From: Curvivirga sp965219885
GTDB lineage: Bacteria > Pseudomonadota > Alphaproteobacteria > UBA8366 > Aestuariispiraceae
Reading direction: 5' to 3'
Length of the DNA stretch: 64,000 nucleotides
Assembly (NCBI RefSeq): GCF_965219885.1
Contig: NZ_CBDCOT010000009.1
Location: 1,922,001 to 1,986,000 of the forward strand
In this document: piece after piece, positions 34,943-44,275 of the stretch
Numbering within the stretch: position 1 is the stretch's first letter
Layout: each line of letters begins with the position of its first letter
Position numbers and translations under genes: made by a program
Notes under the pieces: generated by a model
Seen by the model: only the letters and a program-made list of their open reading frames with translations
Told to the model about the DNA's origin: nothing
Databases searched by the model: none

Positions 34943-34951
34943 GTTGAGTTC

Positions 34952-35365
34952 CTAGAATTTTTGAATGCGGGATAACAGCTCTTCATTTTCCCAGATTGGT
35001 TGACGATCTTCGACTAAAACCCGGTGATTGGAACTTTCAGATTTGGCACGTACCTGAACCCAGCGTGGTACAACTTCGTTATTTAGGTCAATAAGAACGT
35101 TAAGTGCCAATGCTTCCAAAGACAAAACATCCTGATCATCGAAACTATGAAGATATTGTTCAAAAGCTTCAGGTTTTAGAACTAATTTATCTGGGACATA
35201 GCTGATTTGAATACAGCAACTTTCATCAGTTAGTTTTGAACCAAGCGAAACAAGGTAATCTATAGAAAGATTTGGGTTTTCTACAGTGACAAGTGAAAAG
35301 CGGCGGTCCGATTGTGATTTCTGATTTACCGTTAACTCAGCTTCATCAATAACTTTTTCCATCAT
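34952..35365 (-). CDS. Degenerate QueF-like (T-fold) protein
   Basis: 137 residues. IQISYVPDKLVLKPEAFEQYLHSF aligns well with the QueF core (ISYIPDEKMVESKSLKLYLFSF), and VVPRWVQVRAK with DPRYIEVWGK. QueF reduces preQ0 to preQ1. Here the nucleophile Cys of SLCP is replaced (VSLGSK), the E(S/L)K motif that defines QueF reads KPEAFEQ, and the His-Glu pair after the SF strand is absent. Reductase activity is therefore unlikely. It sits between a FliK-like gene and DUF599. What it does is unknown; a structural or binding role is possible. Confidence 0.6.
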   Translation of the reverse strand: MMEKVIDEAELTVNQKSQSDRRFSLVTVENPNLSIDYLVSLGSKLTDESCCIQISYVPDKLVLKPEAFEQYLHSFDDQDVLSLEALALNVLIDLNNEVVPRWVQVRAKSESSNHRVLVEDRQPIWENEELLSRIQKF

Positions 35366-35395
35366 ATATCCCTGTTTCTACAAGATAAATTATTT

Positions 35396-37177
35396 CTAAA
35401 TGGTAACTTCTCCACCTAGAGTAACGCTTTCTTCAGTAATTGAAACAGGAAAATGATCTGCAACGTGAAAACGAATGGTTCCTGTTAAACCCAATGCCGT
35501 GATGGTGTTGCCAAAAAGTGCACGAATATCATCACGCATTTTTTCTTCGACCGGGATTAAACTTCTAAACATTAAATCCACAGTTTTCTGTGTCGCCAAG
35601 CCATCTAGCTGTAAAGGGCCCATTTTCTGAAAACTGGTTTCGATGATAAATCTTTTAGCTTCATCATCTTGATTTGATGTTAGTTTTTCTTCATCAGACT
35701 TATCTTTCAAATACAACCATAACTCACCAAAACTGGAATCTTGGGCCACTGGCATACCATATGCCCGCCACTCCTGTCCCATGGGGTCACGTATCTGTCT
35801 GGTATTTTGTTTTATGCTATCAACCAGACGATCGCCCATTGGTCCAGAAATGCGTGACGCTGCACTTCGCCCGACCCAGTTTTCCAATGCACCACCCCTT
35901 AAAGTAGAAAGTAAGAAAAGTATACTGGTGGCCATCTGCGTGTTTGCTTGTGGCATTGCTTGCATGATTTGCTGTGCCACTTGCGGATTTCCTGCCTGCA
36001 ACATGGACATCGCATGTTGTAGCATCGCCCATCTTTCCTGAATAGCCGCAGAGGTGTTTAACGCTGTTTGAACGGGAACTTGAACGCTAACCGGTTCACT
36101 TAGAGGTATAAGGGTTAATAAACTGCCTGGCGGTAGGGGCGATGGGGTTGGTAAAGACATGGGCCCAACCGACGTTTGTATAATTGTATTGCCGGGTTGG
36201 CTGGCAAGAACAGTAGCTTGTATTGCAGGCATGCCTGTAGGACCGGAGCTCGGAATTTTTAAACCTGCAGGCAATGTTTGATTAGGCAATTGTACGGAAG
36301 CTATTTGTACATTCATAGATTGATTTGGTGAAATAGGAGGGCCTTGAGGCGTTGGCATTGTAGGTATGTTTTGTGGGGTACTAGATTGTGCTGCTGAAGC
36401 TGGACCACCACGGATTGAGGATGCATGTACAGCAGGAGAAGGTGACAGCGGGCCTGTTGGCGTTTTCGGTAGTAAATGTGATATTGAACTTTCACTTAGA
36501 GTCGTTGCAGATATTTGCGTTCCTTGTAATGTGTTCAATGTTACATTTGTTGCGCTTCCTTGTGCTGTTGCCGAAGCTTTAACAGCGCTACCTGACCAAG
36601 AAAGATTAAGTAATAAAGGGCTATCACCTTGGGCTGCTTGCCCTGCTAGTGCAGAATGAAAAGATACATGCAAATTAGCTTGCGTATTGGGAGGAGGTAG
36701 AACTTGTGTCCCTGATTGTGCAGTCACTGTGAGCGGGCCAGACGGTGTTTGTAACGTTAGACGATTTGTTGCTTGATTAGGAACTTTCTGAACTTCTACT
36801 CGGATGCTTTGTCCTGATACGAGTTCCTTTGAAACAGCTTGTGGAATTGATGCTGGTGTTTTTACCTGTATTTGATGTTGTTGTGTCTGAGAGGGTATCT
36901 GTGCTTGCTGTTGGGGATTTACGGCCTGCGTCGCAGTTGAGGTCGATTGCTGCGGAGGTTGCGGTGACGCTTGTTGGGAAGAGTTTGCCTGTCCTTGCGG
37001 TGCTTGTTGTCCTTGGGTGGATTGGCCCTGAGTTGATTGAGAAGGATTTTGGGTCGGCGCGGAACTAGGTTTAGCAGTTTGTGCTTGCTGTTGTGCAGCC
37101 TGATGCTGCGGCGATTTATTTTGTGTGGTCGCCGTGCCTGATTTTACAGGTTGTTGCACAGGTGGAATACTGGTCAA
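35396..37177 (-). CDS. Pro/Gln-rich FliK-like protein downstream of flhA
   Basis: 593 residues. The first ~380 are low-complexity, rich in Gln, Pro, Ser and Thr (many QQA, PQQ, TPQ units), likely disordered. The last ~200 are folded and end with a region (KMGPLQLDGLATQKTVDLMF ... MRDDIRALFGNTITALGLTGTIRFHV) similar in pattern to the C-terminal Flg_hook domain of hook-length control proteins. A second, more ordinary FliK is at 48.7 kb. It may be a ruler or an export substrate. The homology is by pattern only. Confidence 0.55.
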   Translation of the reverse strand: MTSIPPVQQPVKSGTATTQNKSPQHQAAQQQAQTAKPSSAPTQNPSQSTQGQSTQGQQAPQGQANSSQQASPQPPQQSTSTATQAVNPQQQAQIPSQTQQHQIQVKTPASIPQAVSKELVSGQSIRVEVQKVPNQATNRLTLQTPSGPLTVTAQSGTQVLPPPNTQANLHVSFHSALAGQAAQGDSPLLLNLSWSGSAVKASATAQGSATNVTLNTLQGTQISATTLSESSISHLLPKTPTGPLSPSPAVHASSIRGGPASAAQSSTPQNIPTMPTPQGPPISPNQSMNVQIASVQLPNQTLPAGLKIPSSGPTGMPAIQATVLASQPGNTIIQTSVGPMSLPTPSPLPPGSLLTLIPLSEPVSVQVPVQTALNTSAAIQERWAMLQHAMSMLQAGNPQVAQQIMQAMPQANTQMATSILFLLSTLRGGALENWVGRSAASRISGPMGDRLVDSIKQNTRQIRDPMGQEWRAYGMPVAQDSSFGELWLYLKDKSDEEKLTSNQDDEAKRFIIETSFQKMGPLQLDGLATQKTVDLMFRSLIPVEEKMRDDIRALFGNTITALGLTGTIRFHVADHFPVSITEESVTLGGEVTI

Positions 37178-37250
37178 ACTATGATCCTCTTAACTGTCAA
37201 TTCCTTGTCATAGCATATACTAAAATCGTGCCAATTCCTAATTGACGAAG

Positions 37251-39443
37251 TTATACTTGATCTACAGTACGTATTTGAGCCTTGGGATGGATTTCATTTT
37301 GGGACATTACAACGGTCGCTGGACGGAAACGTTCAACAACAGACCGCACAAAAGGACGAATTTGCGGACTAACCAATAAGACAGGAGTTTCACCGGCCAT
37401 CGCTTGGCGCTCATAGGCACTTCTTACACGTCCAATAAAGTCTTGTAATTGCGATGGAGCCATAGCGAGCTGTCGTTCATCCCCTTGTCCGATAATTGAC
37501 TCAGAGAATGCTTGCTCCCAATCAGGGGAAAGAGTGATAAGAGGGACGATACCTTCCGGGTTTGTATTTGCATCAGAAAGTTGTCGCGCCAATCGGGAAC
37601 GTACATGTTCAGTAATCTGCGTGATATTCCGTGTAAATGCCACAGCCTCTGCTGCTCCCTCCAAGATAGTTGGGAGATCACGAATTGAAACACGTTCGAT
37701 TAATAAGTTTTGTAAGATACGTTGAAGAGCGCCTAATCCAACTTGTGCTGGCACAATATCTTCCACCAGTTTTTGTTGGGAATCTGGCAATTCTTCTAGA
37801 AGTTTTTGTGTCTCGCCATAAGATAATAATTCAGCCATATTATCTTTCAGAACTTCTGTTAAATGCGTGGTAATTACCGTAGATGGATCAACAACTGTAT
37901 AGCCTCTGAAGACAGCTTCTTCGCGCTGATTATCTTGCACCCAAACTGCTGGAAGGCCAAAAGTTGGTTCAACGGTTGCTTCACCAGGTAAAGAAATTTG
38001 TTCACCACGCGGGTCCATCACCAAATGCATATTTGGACGCAATTCACCACGGCCTGTCTCAATTTCTTTAACACGGATAATATAGCTATTCGCGGGAAGT
38101 TGCAGATTATCCTGAATACGAACCGCAGGCATTACAAAACCCAAATCCCCAGCTATTTGACGGCGAAGTCCTTTAATTTGATCTGTTAAGCGATGTTCAC
38201 CTTCTGCATTCAAAAGCGGTAATAAACCATAGCCAAGTTCCAAACGAAGTAAATCAATCTGAAGAGCTGTTGAAATTGGTTCTTCCGCAGGCGCGGCAGC
38301 AGCTGTCACCTCTTCATCTTCTTTAGCTTGCTCCGCTATGGCATCTGCAATTTTCCGAGCTTCGTTCTTTTTGTGAATAAACCAGGCACCGACACCTGCG
38401 GCAATTGACATTGTCATGAACGGCCATGCAGGTAAATCTGGTACCATACTCATCAAGAAGAGAAGGCCAGAGGCAATACCAAGAGCACCTGGATAACCTG
38501 AAAGCTGACCTACAACAGCTTTTTCTGTACCACCAGTGATACCTGCTTTTGTCACTAATAGACCAGCAGCTACAGAAACGATCAAAGATGGAATTTGACT
38601 TACAAGGCCGTCACCAATGGTCAACAAGGTATAGTTTTGTGCTGCATCAGCAAGTGGCATATCACGCTGTACAACACCGATAATGATACCACCAATCACG
38701 TTAATGAAGGTGATAAGAATACCAGCAATTGCATCACCACGAACGAATTTGGATGCACCATCCATTGATCCAAAAAAAGCACTTTCGGTTTGTAACTCTT
38801 CACGGCGCTTACGTGCATCTTCTTCGGTCAACAGCCCCGCGGATAAGTCAGCATCAATTGCCATTTGCTTACCGGGCATCGCATCCAATGTAAAACGTGC
38901 AGCCACCTCAGCAACGCGGCCTGCACCTTTGGTGATTACGATAAAGTTAATAATCACTAGGATTGCGAAGATAATAATACCAATGAGGTAGTTACCGCCG
39001 ACAACAAAATCACCGAATGCTTGAATAACGCGTCCTGCAGCCTGTGTACCTGTATGCCCATCAGAGAGAATGAGACGGGTGGATGCTACGTTCAACCCTA
39101 ACCTCAACATGGTGGCGATGAGCAACAATGTTGGGAATGAAGTCAGTTCAGTGGCTGAATGAATGAAGATGACAGTCAGCATGATTAAAACGGAAAAGGT
39201 TATAGATACAGCTAACGAGAAATCCATAATCCAAGTAGGTAGGGGAATTAGCAGCAAAATCAAGATAGCGACAATACCAAGCGGCAGGAATAGTTCCTGG
39301 CTTTTCATAATATTGCCGACGTTACCTAGATTTGCGAACGGGTTACCACCGCCACTGCCACCACTAACTGGAGATACACCCCCGCTGTCACCAGAACCAG
39401 CTGGTGCAGATGAAGAGGCTGAAGAATTTTCTGTATCTGCCAT
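37251..39443 (-). CDS. flhA: Flagellar export apparatus protein FlhA
   Basis: 730 residues. Eight membrane helices (to about residue 350) with the FHIPEP-type segments VSITFSVLIMLTVIF and GAGRVAEVAARFTLDAMPGKQMAID, then a cytoplasmic four-domain part (TALQIDLLRLELGYGLLPL onward). FlhA forms the nonameric gate of the flagellar type III export machine and binds chaperone-substrate complexes. The N-terminal 40 residues are Ser/Gly-rich, longer than usual. 42 bp before flbD's end; same operon. Confidence 0.97.
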   Translation of the reverse strand: MADTENSSASSSAPAGSGDSGGVSPVSGGSGGGNPFANLGNVGNIMKSQELFLPLGIVAILILLLIPLPTWIMDFSLAVSITFSVLIMLTVIFIHSATELTSFPTLLLIATMLRLGLNVASTRLILSDGHTGTQAAGRVIQAFGDFVVGGNYLIGIIIFAILVIINFIVITKGAGRVAEVAARFTLDAMPGKQMAIDADLSAGLLTEEDARKRREELQTESAFFGSMDGASKFVRGDAIAGILITFINVIGGIIIGVVQRDMPLADAAQNYTLLTIGDGLVSQIPSLIVSVAAGLLVTKAGITGGTEKAVVGQLSGYPGALGIASGLLFLMSMVPDLPAWPFMTMSIAAGVGAWFIHKKNEARKIADAIAEQAKEDEEVTAAAAPAEEPISTALQIDLLRLELGYGLLPLLNAEGEHRLTDQIKGLRRQIAGDLGFVMPAVRIQDNLQLPANSYIIRVKEIETGRGELRPNMHLVMDPRGEQISLPGEATVEPTFGLPAVWVQDNQREEAVFRGYTVVDPSTVITTHLTEVLKDNMAELLSYGETQKLLEELPDSQQKLVEDIVPAQVGLGALQRILQNLLIERVSIRDLPTILEGAAEAVAFTRNITQITEHVRSRLARQLSDANTNPEGIVPLITLSPDWEQAFSESIIGQGDERQLAMAPSQLQDFIGRVRSAYERQAMAGETPVLLVSPQIRPFVRSVVERFRPATVVMSQNEIHPKAQIRTVDQV

Positions 39444-39484
39444 TTAGGGCTACCTTATAAGAGATGAATACCAGTTAGATATGA

Positions 39485-40906
39485 TTAACTACTCGCACCT
39501 GCATCTGGAATTTCATAACCTTCTTCGGAATATTGCTTTAATTTATTACGTAACGTTCTAATAGAGATGCCAAGAACATTGGCAGCATGAGTTCGGTTGC
39601 CTAAGTAATGGTCAAGGGTATCTATGATCAAATCTCGTTCAACATCTGCAACGGTTCGCGCAACAAAATTCTCTCCTACAGGAGCTGTTTCTGTAATAGT
39701 TTCTGATTGCTCAGCTGCGATTGGTGGTGCAGGAGGGACCGGCGCGGATGGCTGGGGAGTAGGGGTAGGGGCGACTGTTGGCCTTGGTGTTGCTGCTGAA
39801 GGTGTCGTACCTGTAAGCAAAATTGCATTTTCATCTATACTTGGACCTGAAGCTAACAAAATTGCGCGGTGCATTGTGTTTTCTAGTTCCCGTACATTCC
39901 CCTGCCAGTGATACGCCTCAAGCTTTGCAACTGCTTCTGGTGTCATCGGTTTTTCGTCAACTGCGTTTAATTCAGCATATTTTTTAGCAAAAAATTGACT
40001 AAGAAGCGCAATATCCATTGGACGTTCACGTAAAGAAGGCAGCTGAATATTGACCACGTTCAAACGGAAATACAAATCTTCGCGGAATTTTCCTTCCTTA
40101 ATGTAATCTTCCATATGACGGTTTGACGTTGCCAGAATACGTACATCAACTTTTACTGGTTTATTACCACCAACACGGTCAATTTCTCGTTCCTGAATGG
40201 CACGAAGAAGTTTTGCCTGTAAACGCAGATCCATTTCGGAGATTTCATCTAGTAGTATCGTACCACCATTTGCTTCTTCAAATTTACCCACACGCTTTGC
40301 TACAGCACCGGAAAAGGCGCCTTTTTCATGCCCGAATAACTCTGATTCTAAAAGATTTTCAGGGATAGCTGCGCAGTTGATTGCCACAAAAGGTCCTGCT
40401 GCACGACGGCTCTTTGTATGAAGATAGCGCGCCATAACTTCTTTACCGGTTCCGGATTCACCTGTCACAAGGACGGATGCATCGGAAGGAGCAATCTGAT
40501 CGGCTAATGCAATTACAGCCTTCATTGTTGGATCACGATGAATAATCGCATTGTCTTCTTGTGCAGCAGCCTCCAGTACGGCGGCGATCAAATCGGCATC
40601 CGGTGGAAGAGGGATATATTCCTGCGCACCATCGCGAATAGCGTTTGCTGCCGTTGTTGCATCAGTTCCTTCTAAACCGCATGCAACAACAGGTACGTGA
40701 ATTCGTTCACCTTCTAAATGTTCTACCAAGGATGCGACATTCATGCGAACATCAATCATGATAAGGTCGGCTCCTTGGCCACTACGCAAATTATCTAAAG
40801 CTTCGCCAATGGCATTTGTTGTGGCCACTTTCGCGCCTCGTTTCATCGCGATCTGAACCGCTGTGGTCATATGGCCTTCAAGAGTTCCAATAACTAATAG
40901 TCGCAT
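39485..40906 (-). CDS. flbD: Sigma-54-dependent flagellar regulator, FlbD type
   Basis: 473 residues: receiver-like domain (1-115), AAA+ domain (about 125-350) and Fis-type helix-turn-helix (RTHAANVLGISIRTLRNKLKQY) at the end. Walker A GESGTGKE, Walker B ILLDEISEMD are intact. The sigma-54 contact loop is GAFSGA, not GAFTGA. The receiver lacks the N-terminal acidic pair and the Lys loop (YIPLPP), though IMIDVRM keeps the Asp; Caulobacter FlbD also has a degenerate receiver. A Pro/Thr-rich linker precedes the DNA-binding end. Likely activates the -24/-12 promoters at fliK, flgL and flagellin 2. Confidence 0.92.
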   Translation of the reverse strand: MRLLVIGTLEGHMTTAVQIAMKRGAKVATTNAIGEALDNLRSGQGADLIMIDVRMNVASLVEHLEGERIHVPVVACGLEGTDATTAANAIRDGAQEYIPLPPDADLIAAVLEAAAQEDNAIIHRDPTMKAVIALADQIAPSDASVLVTGESGTGKEVMARYLHTKSRRAAGPFVAINCAAIPENLLESELFGHEKGAFSGAVAKRVGKFEEANGGTILLDEISEMDLRLQAKLLRAIQEREIDRVGGNKPVKVDVRILATSNRHMEDYIKEGKFREDLYFRLNVVNIQLPSLRERPMDIALLSQFFAKKYAELNAVDEKPMTPEAVAKLEAYHWQGNVRELENTMHRAILLASGPSIDENAILLTGTTPSAATPRPTVAPTPTPQPSAPVPPAPPIAAEQSETITETAPVGENFVARTVADVERDLIIDTLDHYLGNRTHAANVLGISIRTLRNKLKQYSEEGYEIPDAGASS

Positions 40907-40945
40907 TTTTTAATTCTCTCTTAACTCTATATAGCTTTGTACGTC

Positions 40946-41776
40946 TTAGTTGAAATAATCCACACGCATAGAAGGCGGTAGAACAGTGTTCAAAAGCATC
41001 TCTAGACGGCGCGGGTTTTCCTGACGACCAACTGATGCGGATGTCATTCGATATAAATTACTTAACAACATATCTTCGGAAGAGGTGCGTTCCAGTTTTG
41101 CGGCTAAAGGCGTAAAGACCACATTCGATAAAAGCGCACCATAGAAAGTTGTTAAAAGGGCTACTGCCATTGCAGGGCCAATTGAATTTGGGTCTTCTAA
41201 ATTCCCTAACATTTGCACCAATCCAACCAAAGTACCGATTAATCCCATTGCCGGAGACAAATCAGCAGCCTTTTTGAAAACGCTAACAGACACGGCTGCA
41301 CGTTCAGCCGCTGCTTCAATATCCTGCTCAATGACGCGTTCGATTTCATCGCCATTGCTGCCATCAATTGCCATGCTTAAACCTTGCTGTAATAGTGGCT
41401 GGTCTTCTAGGCTAACCATATAGTTCTGCAAGGCTAGAACGCCACGGAAACGGGCAATCTGTGCCAGCTGCAATTGCTGCAATGCTGATTCATGGGGATC
41501 AGTTGTTGTTCTAAAAAACATCTGACCAAGTGAGCTAAATGCAGTTAGAACATCTTTGAAGGAAAAACAGGCAACGGTCACACCAATTGTGCCGCCAATT
41601 ACAATTAAGATTGATGGAATATCGATAAACGCACCAGGAGAACCTCCAAGGATAATAGCCGCAGCTACAAGTCCCATAGCGCCGACAATCCCTAGGATTG
41701 TTGCTAGATCAATGGACATCTTGGTTTCAGGTTGCGTTAACTTTTGTTCGTTACCTGTTTGAGCGCTATCAGCCAT
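40946..41776 (-). CDS. motA: Flagellar motor stator protein MotA/PomA type
   Basis: 276 residues, MotA/TolQ/ExbB fold. Helices near residues 25-45 and 50-70, a cytoplasmic loop with the charged stretch (RFRGVLALQNYMVSLED), and two more helices (KKAADLSPAMGLIGTLVGLVQML; AMAVALLTTFYGALLSNVVFTPLA). The ASSPAMGLIGTLVGL pattern is of the PomA/MotA family with the conserved Pro. It conducts ions with a MotB/PomB partner not seen in this window. Lies between fliN and flbD. Confidence 0.92.
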   Translation of the reverse strand: MADSAQTGNEQKLTQPETKMSIDLATILGIVGAMGLVAAAIILGGSPGAFIDIPSILIVIGGTIGVTVACFSFKDVLTAFSSLGQMFFRTTTDPHESALQQLQLAQIARFRGVLALQNYMVSLEDQPLLQQGLSMAIDGSNGDEIERVIEQDIEAAAERAAVSVSVFKKAADLSPAMGLIGTLVGLVQMLGNLEDPNSIGPAMAVALLTTFYGALLSNVVFTPLAAKLERTSSEDMLLSNLYRMTSASVGRQENPRRLEMLLNTVLPPSMRVDYFN

Positions 41777-41823
41777 TCCCCGTTACTCCAAACTTTTTAC
41801 CAGTGAAGGCAAAGTTATCACCC

Positions 41824-42249
41824 TTACGATTGTGTTTTCTCAGATTTGATAATCTCAGTCATGGTTACGCCAAGTTTGTCGTCAACAACTACGACTTCAC
41901 CACGTGCAACTAGGCGATTATTTACATAGATATCAATCGCTTCACCAACTTTACGGTCCAATTCTACAACTGCACCACGACCCAACTTTAATAATTGGCT
42001 TACCTGCATATGGGACTTACCTAATACAGCGGATACCTGAACCGGAATTTCATAAACAGCTTCAAGGTCACGAGCCCCACTAGGGAGCGCTAACTCAGCC
42101 GCACGTGGGTCTAAAGCTTCACCAAATTCGGATTCTGCCTCGAGGGTTTTGAGATTCATTTCTCCACCATCACCGGCGCCGTTTTCCCCACCCGCAGCTG
42201 CGTCACCATTTTCGGTTGCTTCTACGTTTTCTTCTTCATCACTCATCAT
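41824..42249 (-). CDS. fliN: Flagellar motor switch protein FliN
   Basis: 141 residues: an acidic, Gly/Glu-rich N-terminal tail and a SpoA domain (about 65-135: YEIPVQVSAVLGKSHMQVSQLLKLGRGAVVELDRKVGEAIDIYVNNRLVARGEVVVVDDKLGVTMTEI pattern). FliN forms the lower C-ring with FliM and binds FliH. Start overlaps the end of fliH by four bases (ATGA), so translation is coupled. Confidence 0.95.
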   Translation of the reverse strand: MMSDEEENVEATENGDAAAGGENGAGDGGEMNLKTLEAESEFGEALDPRAAELALPSGARDLEAVYEIPVQVSAVLGKSHMQVSQLLKLGRGAVVELDRKVGEAIDIYVNNRLVARGEVVVVDDKLGVTMTEIIKSEKTQS

Positions 42250-43190
42250 TTATTAGGCTCCTCGGGAGGTGAGTCCATTGCCGTATCGGACATTGGTTGT
42301 TCGGTCTCCAAGTTAACGTCAGGTGTTGGTGCAAGCTGTTCTTCTGATTGAGCGACAGTTTGCTCCGAATTCAAATCTACTGGCGGTTCTTCAGGTTCTG
42401 GCACAGGGATTGATGCCGTTTCTACCATTTCTTGCTGCTCTTCATCGCCGGCCTCAATAGTTAGCTCCGCTTCAACTTCATCAGCATTTAAATGGTTCTC
42501 TAGGAACTGTTCGACGATTTTTTCCATTTCCTGAAGTGCTGTTTCCACATTACGTTCTGCACTTCCGCGGCCCCAATCCACACGTACATCAGAAGGCCCT
42601 AGCTTTGCATCCGGATGGTACATTAACTTTCCTTCAAATCCTGCTTCCTGAGCAACCTTTTCTAACTGCTCTTGAATGATTGAATGCAAACTTTCCGGTA
42701 AAGTAATGTTGATACGACCTTTGGTTTCCAAAGGAGCCAAGCTTGAATAAACAAGGCTTTTGATTTCTTCGACACCATGTTCGCTTGCATAAATAGGCAT
42801 AAGTTTGCGAACCATATCACTTGAAATACGTGCCAGAGCGGCAGCTTGACTTTCATTTGCCAAGGCTTGTCGATCCTGCAGAACAGCTATGTAACCAGTT
42901 ATGGTTTGTAAAGCCGTTAAAGTTTGTTGTTCAATTTGCGCTAAGGCTTCTGCATGACCTGCTGCATGTCCTTCATTCCATGCCTCTGCTTTCGCTGCTG
43001 CTAATTCTTCTTCAGAAAAAGTGGGGGATGGAGGGGGCGCATTTAATGCTTCTTCCTCAAGGCGTTGACGTTCTTTTTCTTCTTCGGCCGCGCGTTCGCG
43101 CTCCTCTTCAATGACTTGAAGGTCGGATTTCTCCAGCTCATCAAAGGAAGTGGTAAAAGTAAAAGGGGTATATGTCTTTGTGTTACTCAT
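42246..43190 (-). CDS. fliH: Flagellar assembly protein FliH
   Basis: 314 residues, rich in Glu. Central part (about 30-230) matches FliH: coiled-coil EEERERAAEEEKERQRLEEE, then AEAWNEGHAAGHAEALAQIEQQ and a C-terminal globular region (ALLRAIPVRVD-type: AKLGPSDVRVDWGRGSAERNVETALQEMEKIV). The last ~90 residues are an acidic, Pro-rich extension. FliH binds and regulates the FliI export ATPase and connects it to FliN. Confidence 0.88.
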   Translation of the reverse strand: MSNTKTYTPFTFTTSFDELEKSDLQVIEEERERAAEEEKERQRLEEEALNAPPPSPTFSEEELAAAKAEAWNEGHAAGHAEALAQIEQQTLTALQTITGYIAVLQDRQALANESQAAALARISSDMVRKLMPIYASEHGVEEIKSLVYSSLAPLETKGRINITLPESLHSIIQEQLEKVAQEAGFEGKLMYHPDAKLGPSDVRVDWGRGSAERNVETALQEMEKIVEQFLENHLNADEVEAELTIEAGDEEQQEMVETASIPVPEPEEPPVDLNSEQTVAQSEEQLAPTPDVNLETEQPMSDTAMDSPPEEPNK

Positions 43191-43210
43191 TAAAGATTGT
43201 CACGCCCAGA

Positions 43211-44227
43211 TTAATAAATAAGTTCGTCTTCGGCACCACCTTCGGAAATAACGATTTCGCCTTTCGCAGCAAGGTCTTTCGCCAGGTTTACCATTTCCAT
43301 TTGAGCTTCATCCACGTCTTTCAACCGGACAGGCCCCATCGCAGCCATGTCTTCGCGCAGGATTTTCGCCGCACGTTCGGACATATTGCCAAAGAATAGT
43401 TCTTTGATTTGTTCTGATGCACCTTTCAGTGCGATAGAAAGTTTGTCTTTATCGACCGCACGTAAGAGAGCCTGAACACCAGCAGGGTCCAGTTTTTGCA
43501 AGTCTTCGAATGTGAACATCAAGGCCTTAATACGTTCTGCGGAATCACGGTTACGTTCTTCCAATAAAGTCATAAAGCGGTTTTCGGTATTACGATCCAG
43601 ATTATTGAAGATCTCTGCCATCATTTCATGACTGTCACGGCGTGCAGTACGCGCAAGGTTCGTCATGAATTCAGTGCGTAATGTACGTTCAACATCATCA
43701 AGGACTTCTTTCTGGACAGCTTCCATACGCAACATCCGCATAATTACTTCCATAGTGAAGCTTTCTGGTAAGGCTGCCAAAACGCGGGATGCGTGGTCGG
43801 ATTTGATTTTTGATAAAACCACGGCCACTGTTTGCGGATATTCGTTTTTTAGATAATTTGCTAAAACGACTTCGTTTACATTTGCAAGTTTGTCCCACAT
43901 TGTGCGACCCGCTGGGCCACGAATTTCTTCCATGATCGTTCCCACACGATCATCACTAAGAACTTTGCTAAGTAAGCGTTCTGTACTTTCATAAGAACCA
44001 ACAAGACTACCTGTGGAAGAGAGTTGTTCGGCAAAATCAATAAACAGACGTTCCACCAAGTTTGATGAAATTGTCCCTAAGTTGGCCATAGTTTGAGAAA
44101 GTTCACGAATTTCTTCATCATCCATTAGGTCGAAAAGCTTAACAGCATATTCTTCGCCAATGGCAAGCATCATCACAGCCGCTTTTTCCGGCCCTGCTAA
44201 GCTTCTATAATCCTCACGAACACGCAT
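43211..44227 (-). CDS. fliG: Flagellar motor switch protein FliG
   Basis: 338 residues. The three FliG domains are visible: GPEKAAVMMLAIGEEYAVKLFDLMDDEEIRELS-type start, the middle EHPQTVAVVLS-type motif (KNEYPQTVAVVLSKIKSDHASRVLAALPE), and the C-terminal charged torque helix region (LSIALKGASEQIKELFFGNMSERAAKILREDM). It transfers torque from the stator to the rotor. Between fliF and fliH, same strand. Confidence 0.97.
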   Translation of the reverse strand: MRVREDYRSLAGPEKAAVMMLAIGEEYAVKLFDLMDDEEIRELSQTMANLGTISSNLVERLFIDFAEQLSSTGSLVGSYESTERLLSKVLSDDRVGTIMEEIRGPAGRTMWDKLANVNEVVLANYLKNEYPQTVAVVLSKIKSDHASRVLAALPESFTMEVIMRMLRMEAVQKEVLDDVERTLRTEFMTNLARTARRDSHEMMAEIFNNLDRNTENRFMTLLEERNRDSAERIKALMFTFEDLQKLDPAGVQALLRAVDKDKLSIALKGASEQIKELFFGNMSERAAKILREDMAAMGPVRLKDVDEAQMEMVNLAKDLAAKGEIVISEGGAEDELIY

Positions 44228-44275
44228 ATTGCTTTATTAAACTCCCTAAAATCACCGTATATTTTATTTCAGGCT

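Noticed and set aside
35396..36300. Low-complexity Gln/Pro region as a sequence repeat element
   Set aside because: It is an in-frame disordered protein segment with no nucleotide repeat unit.
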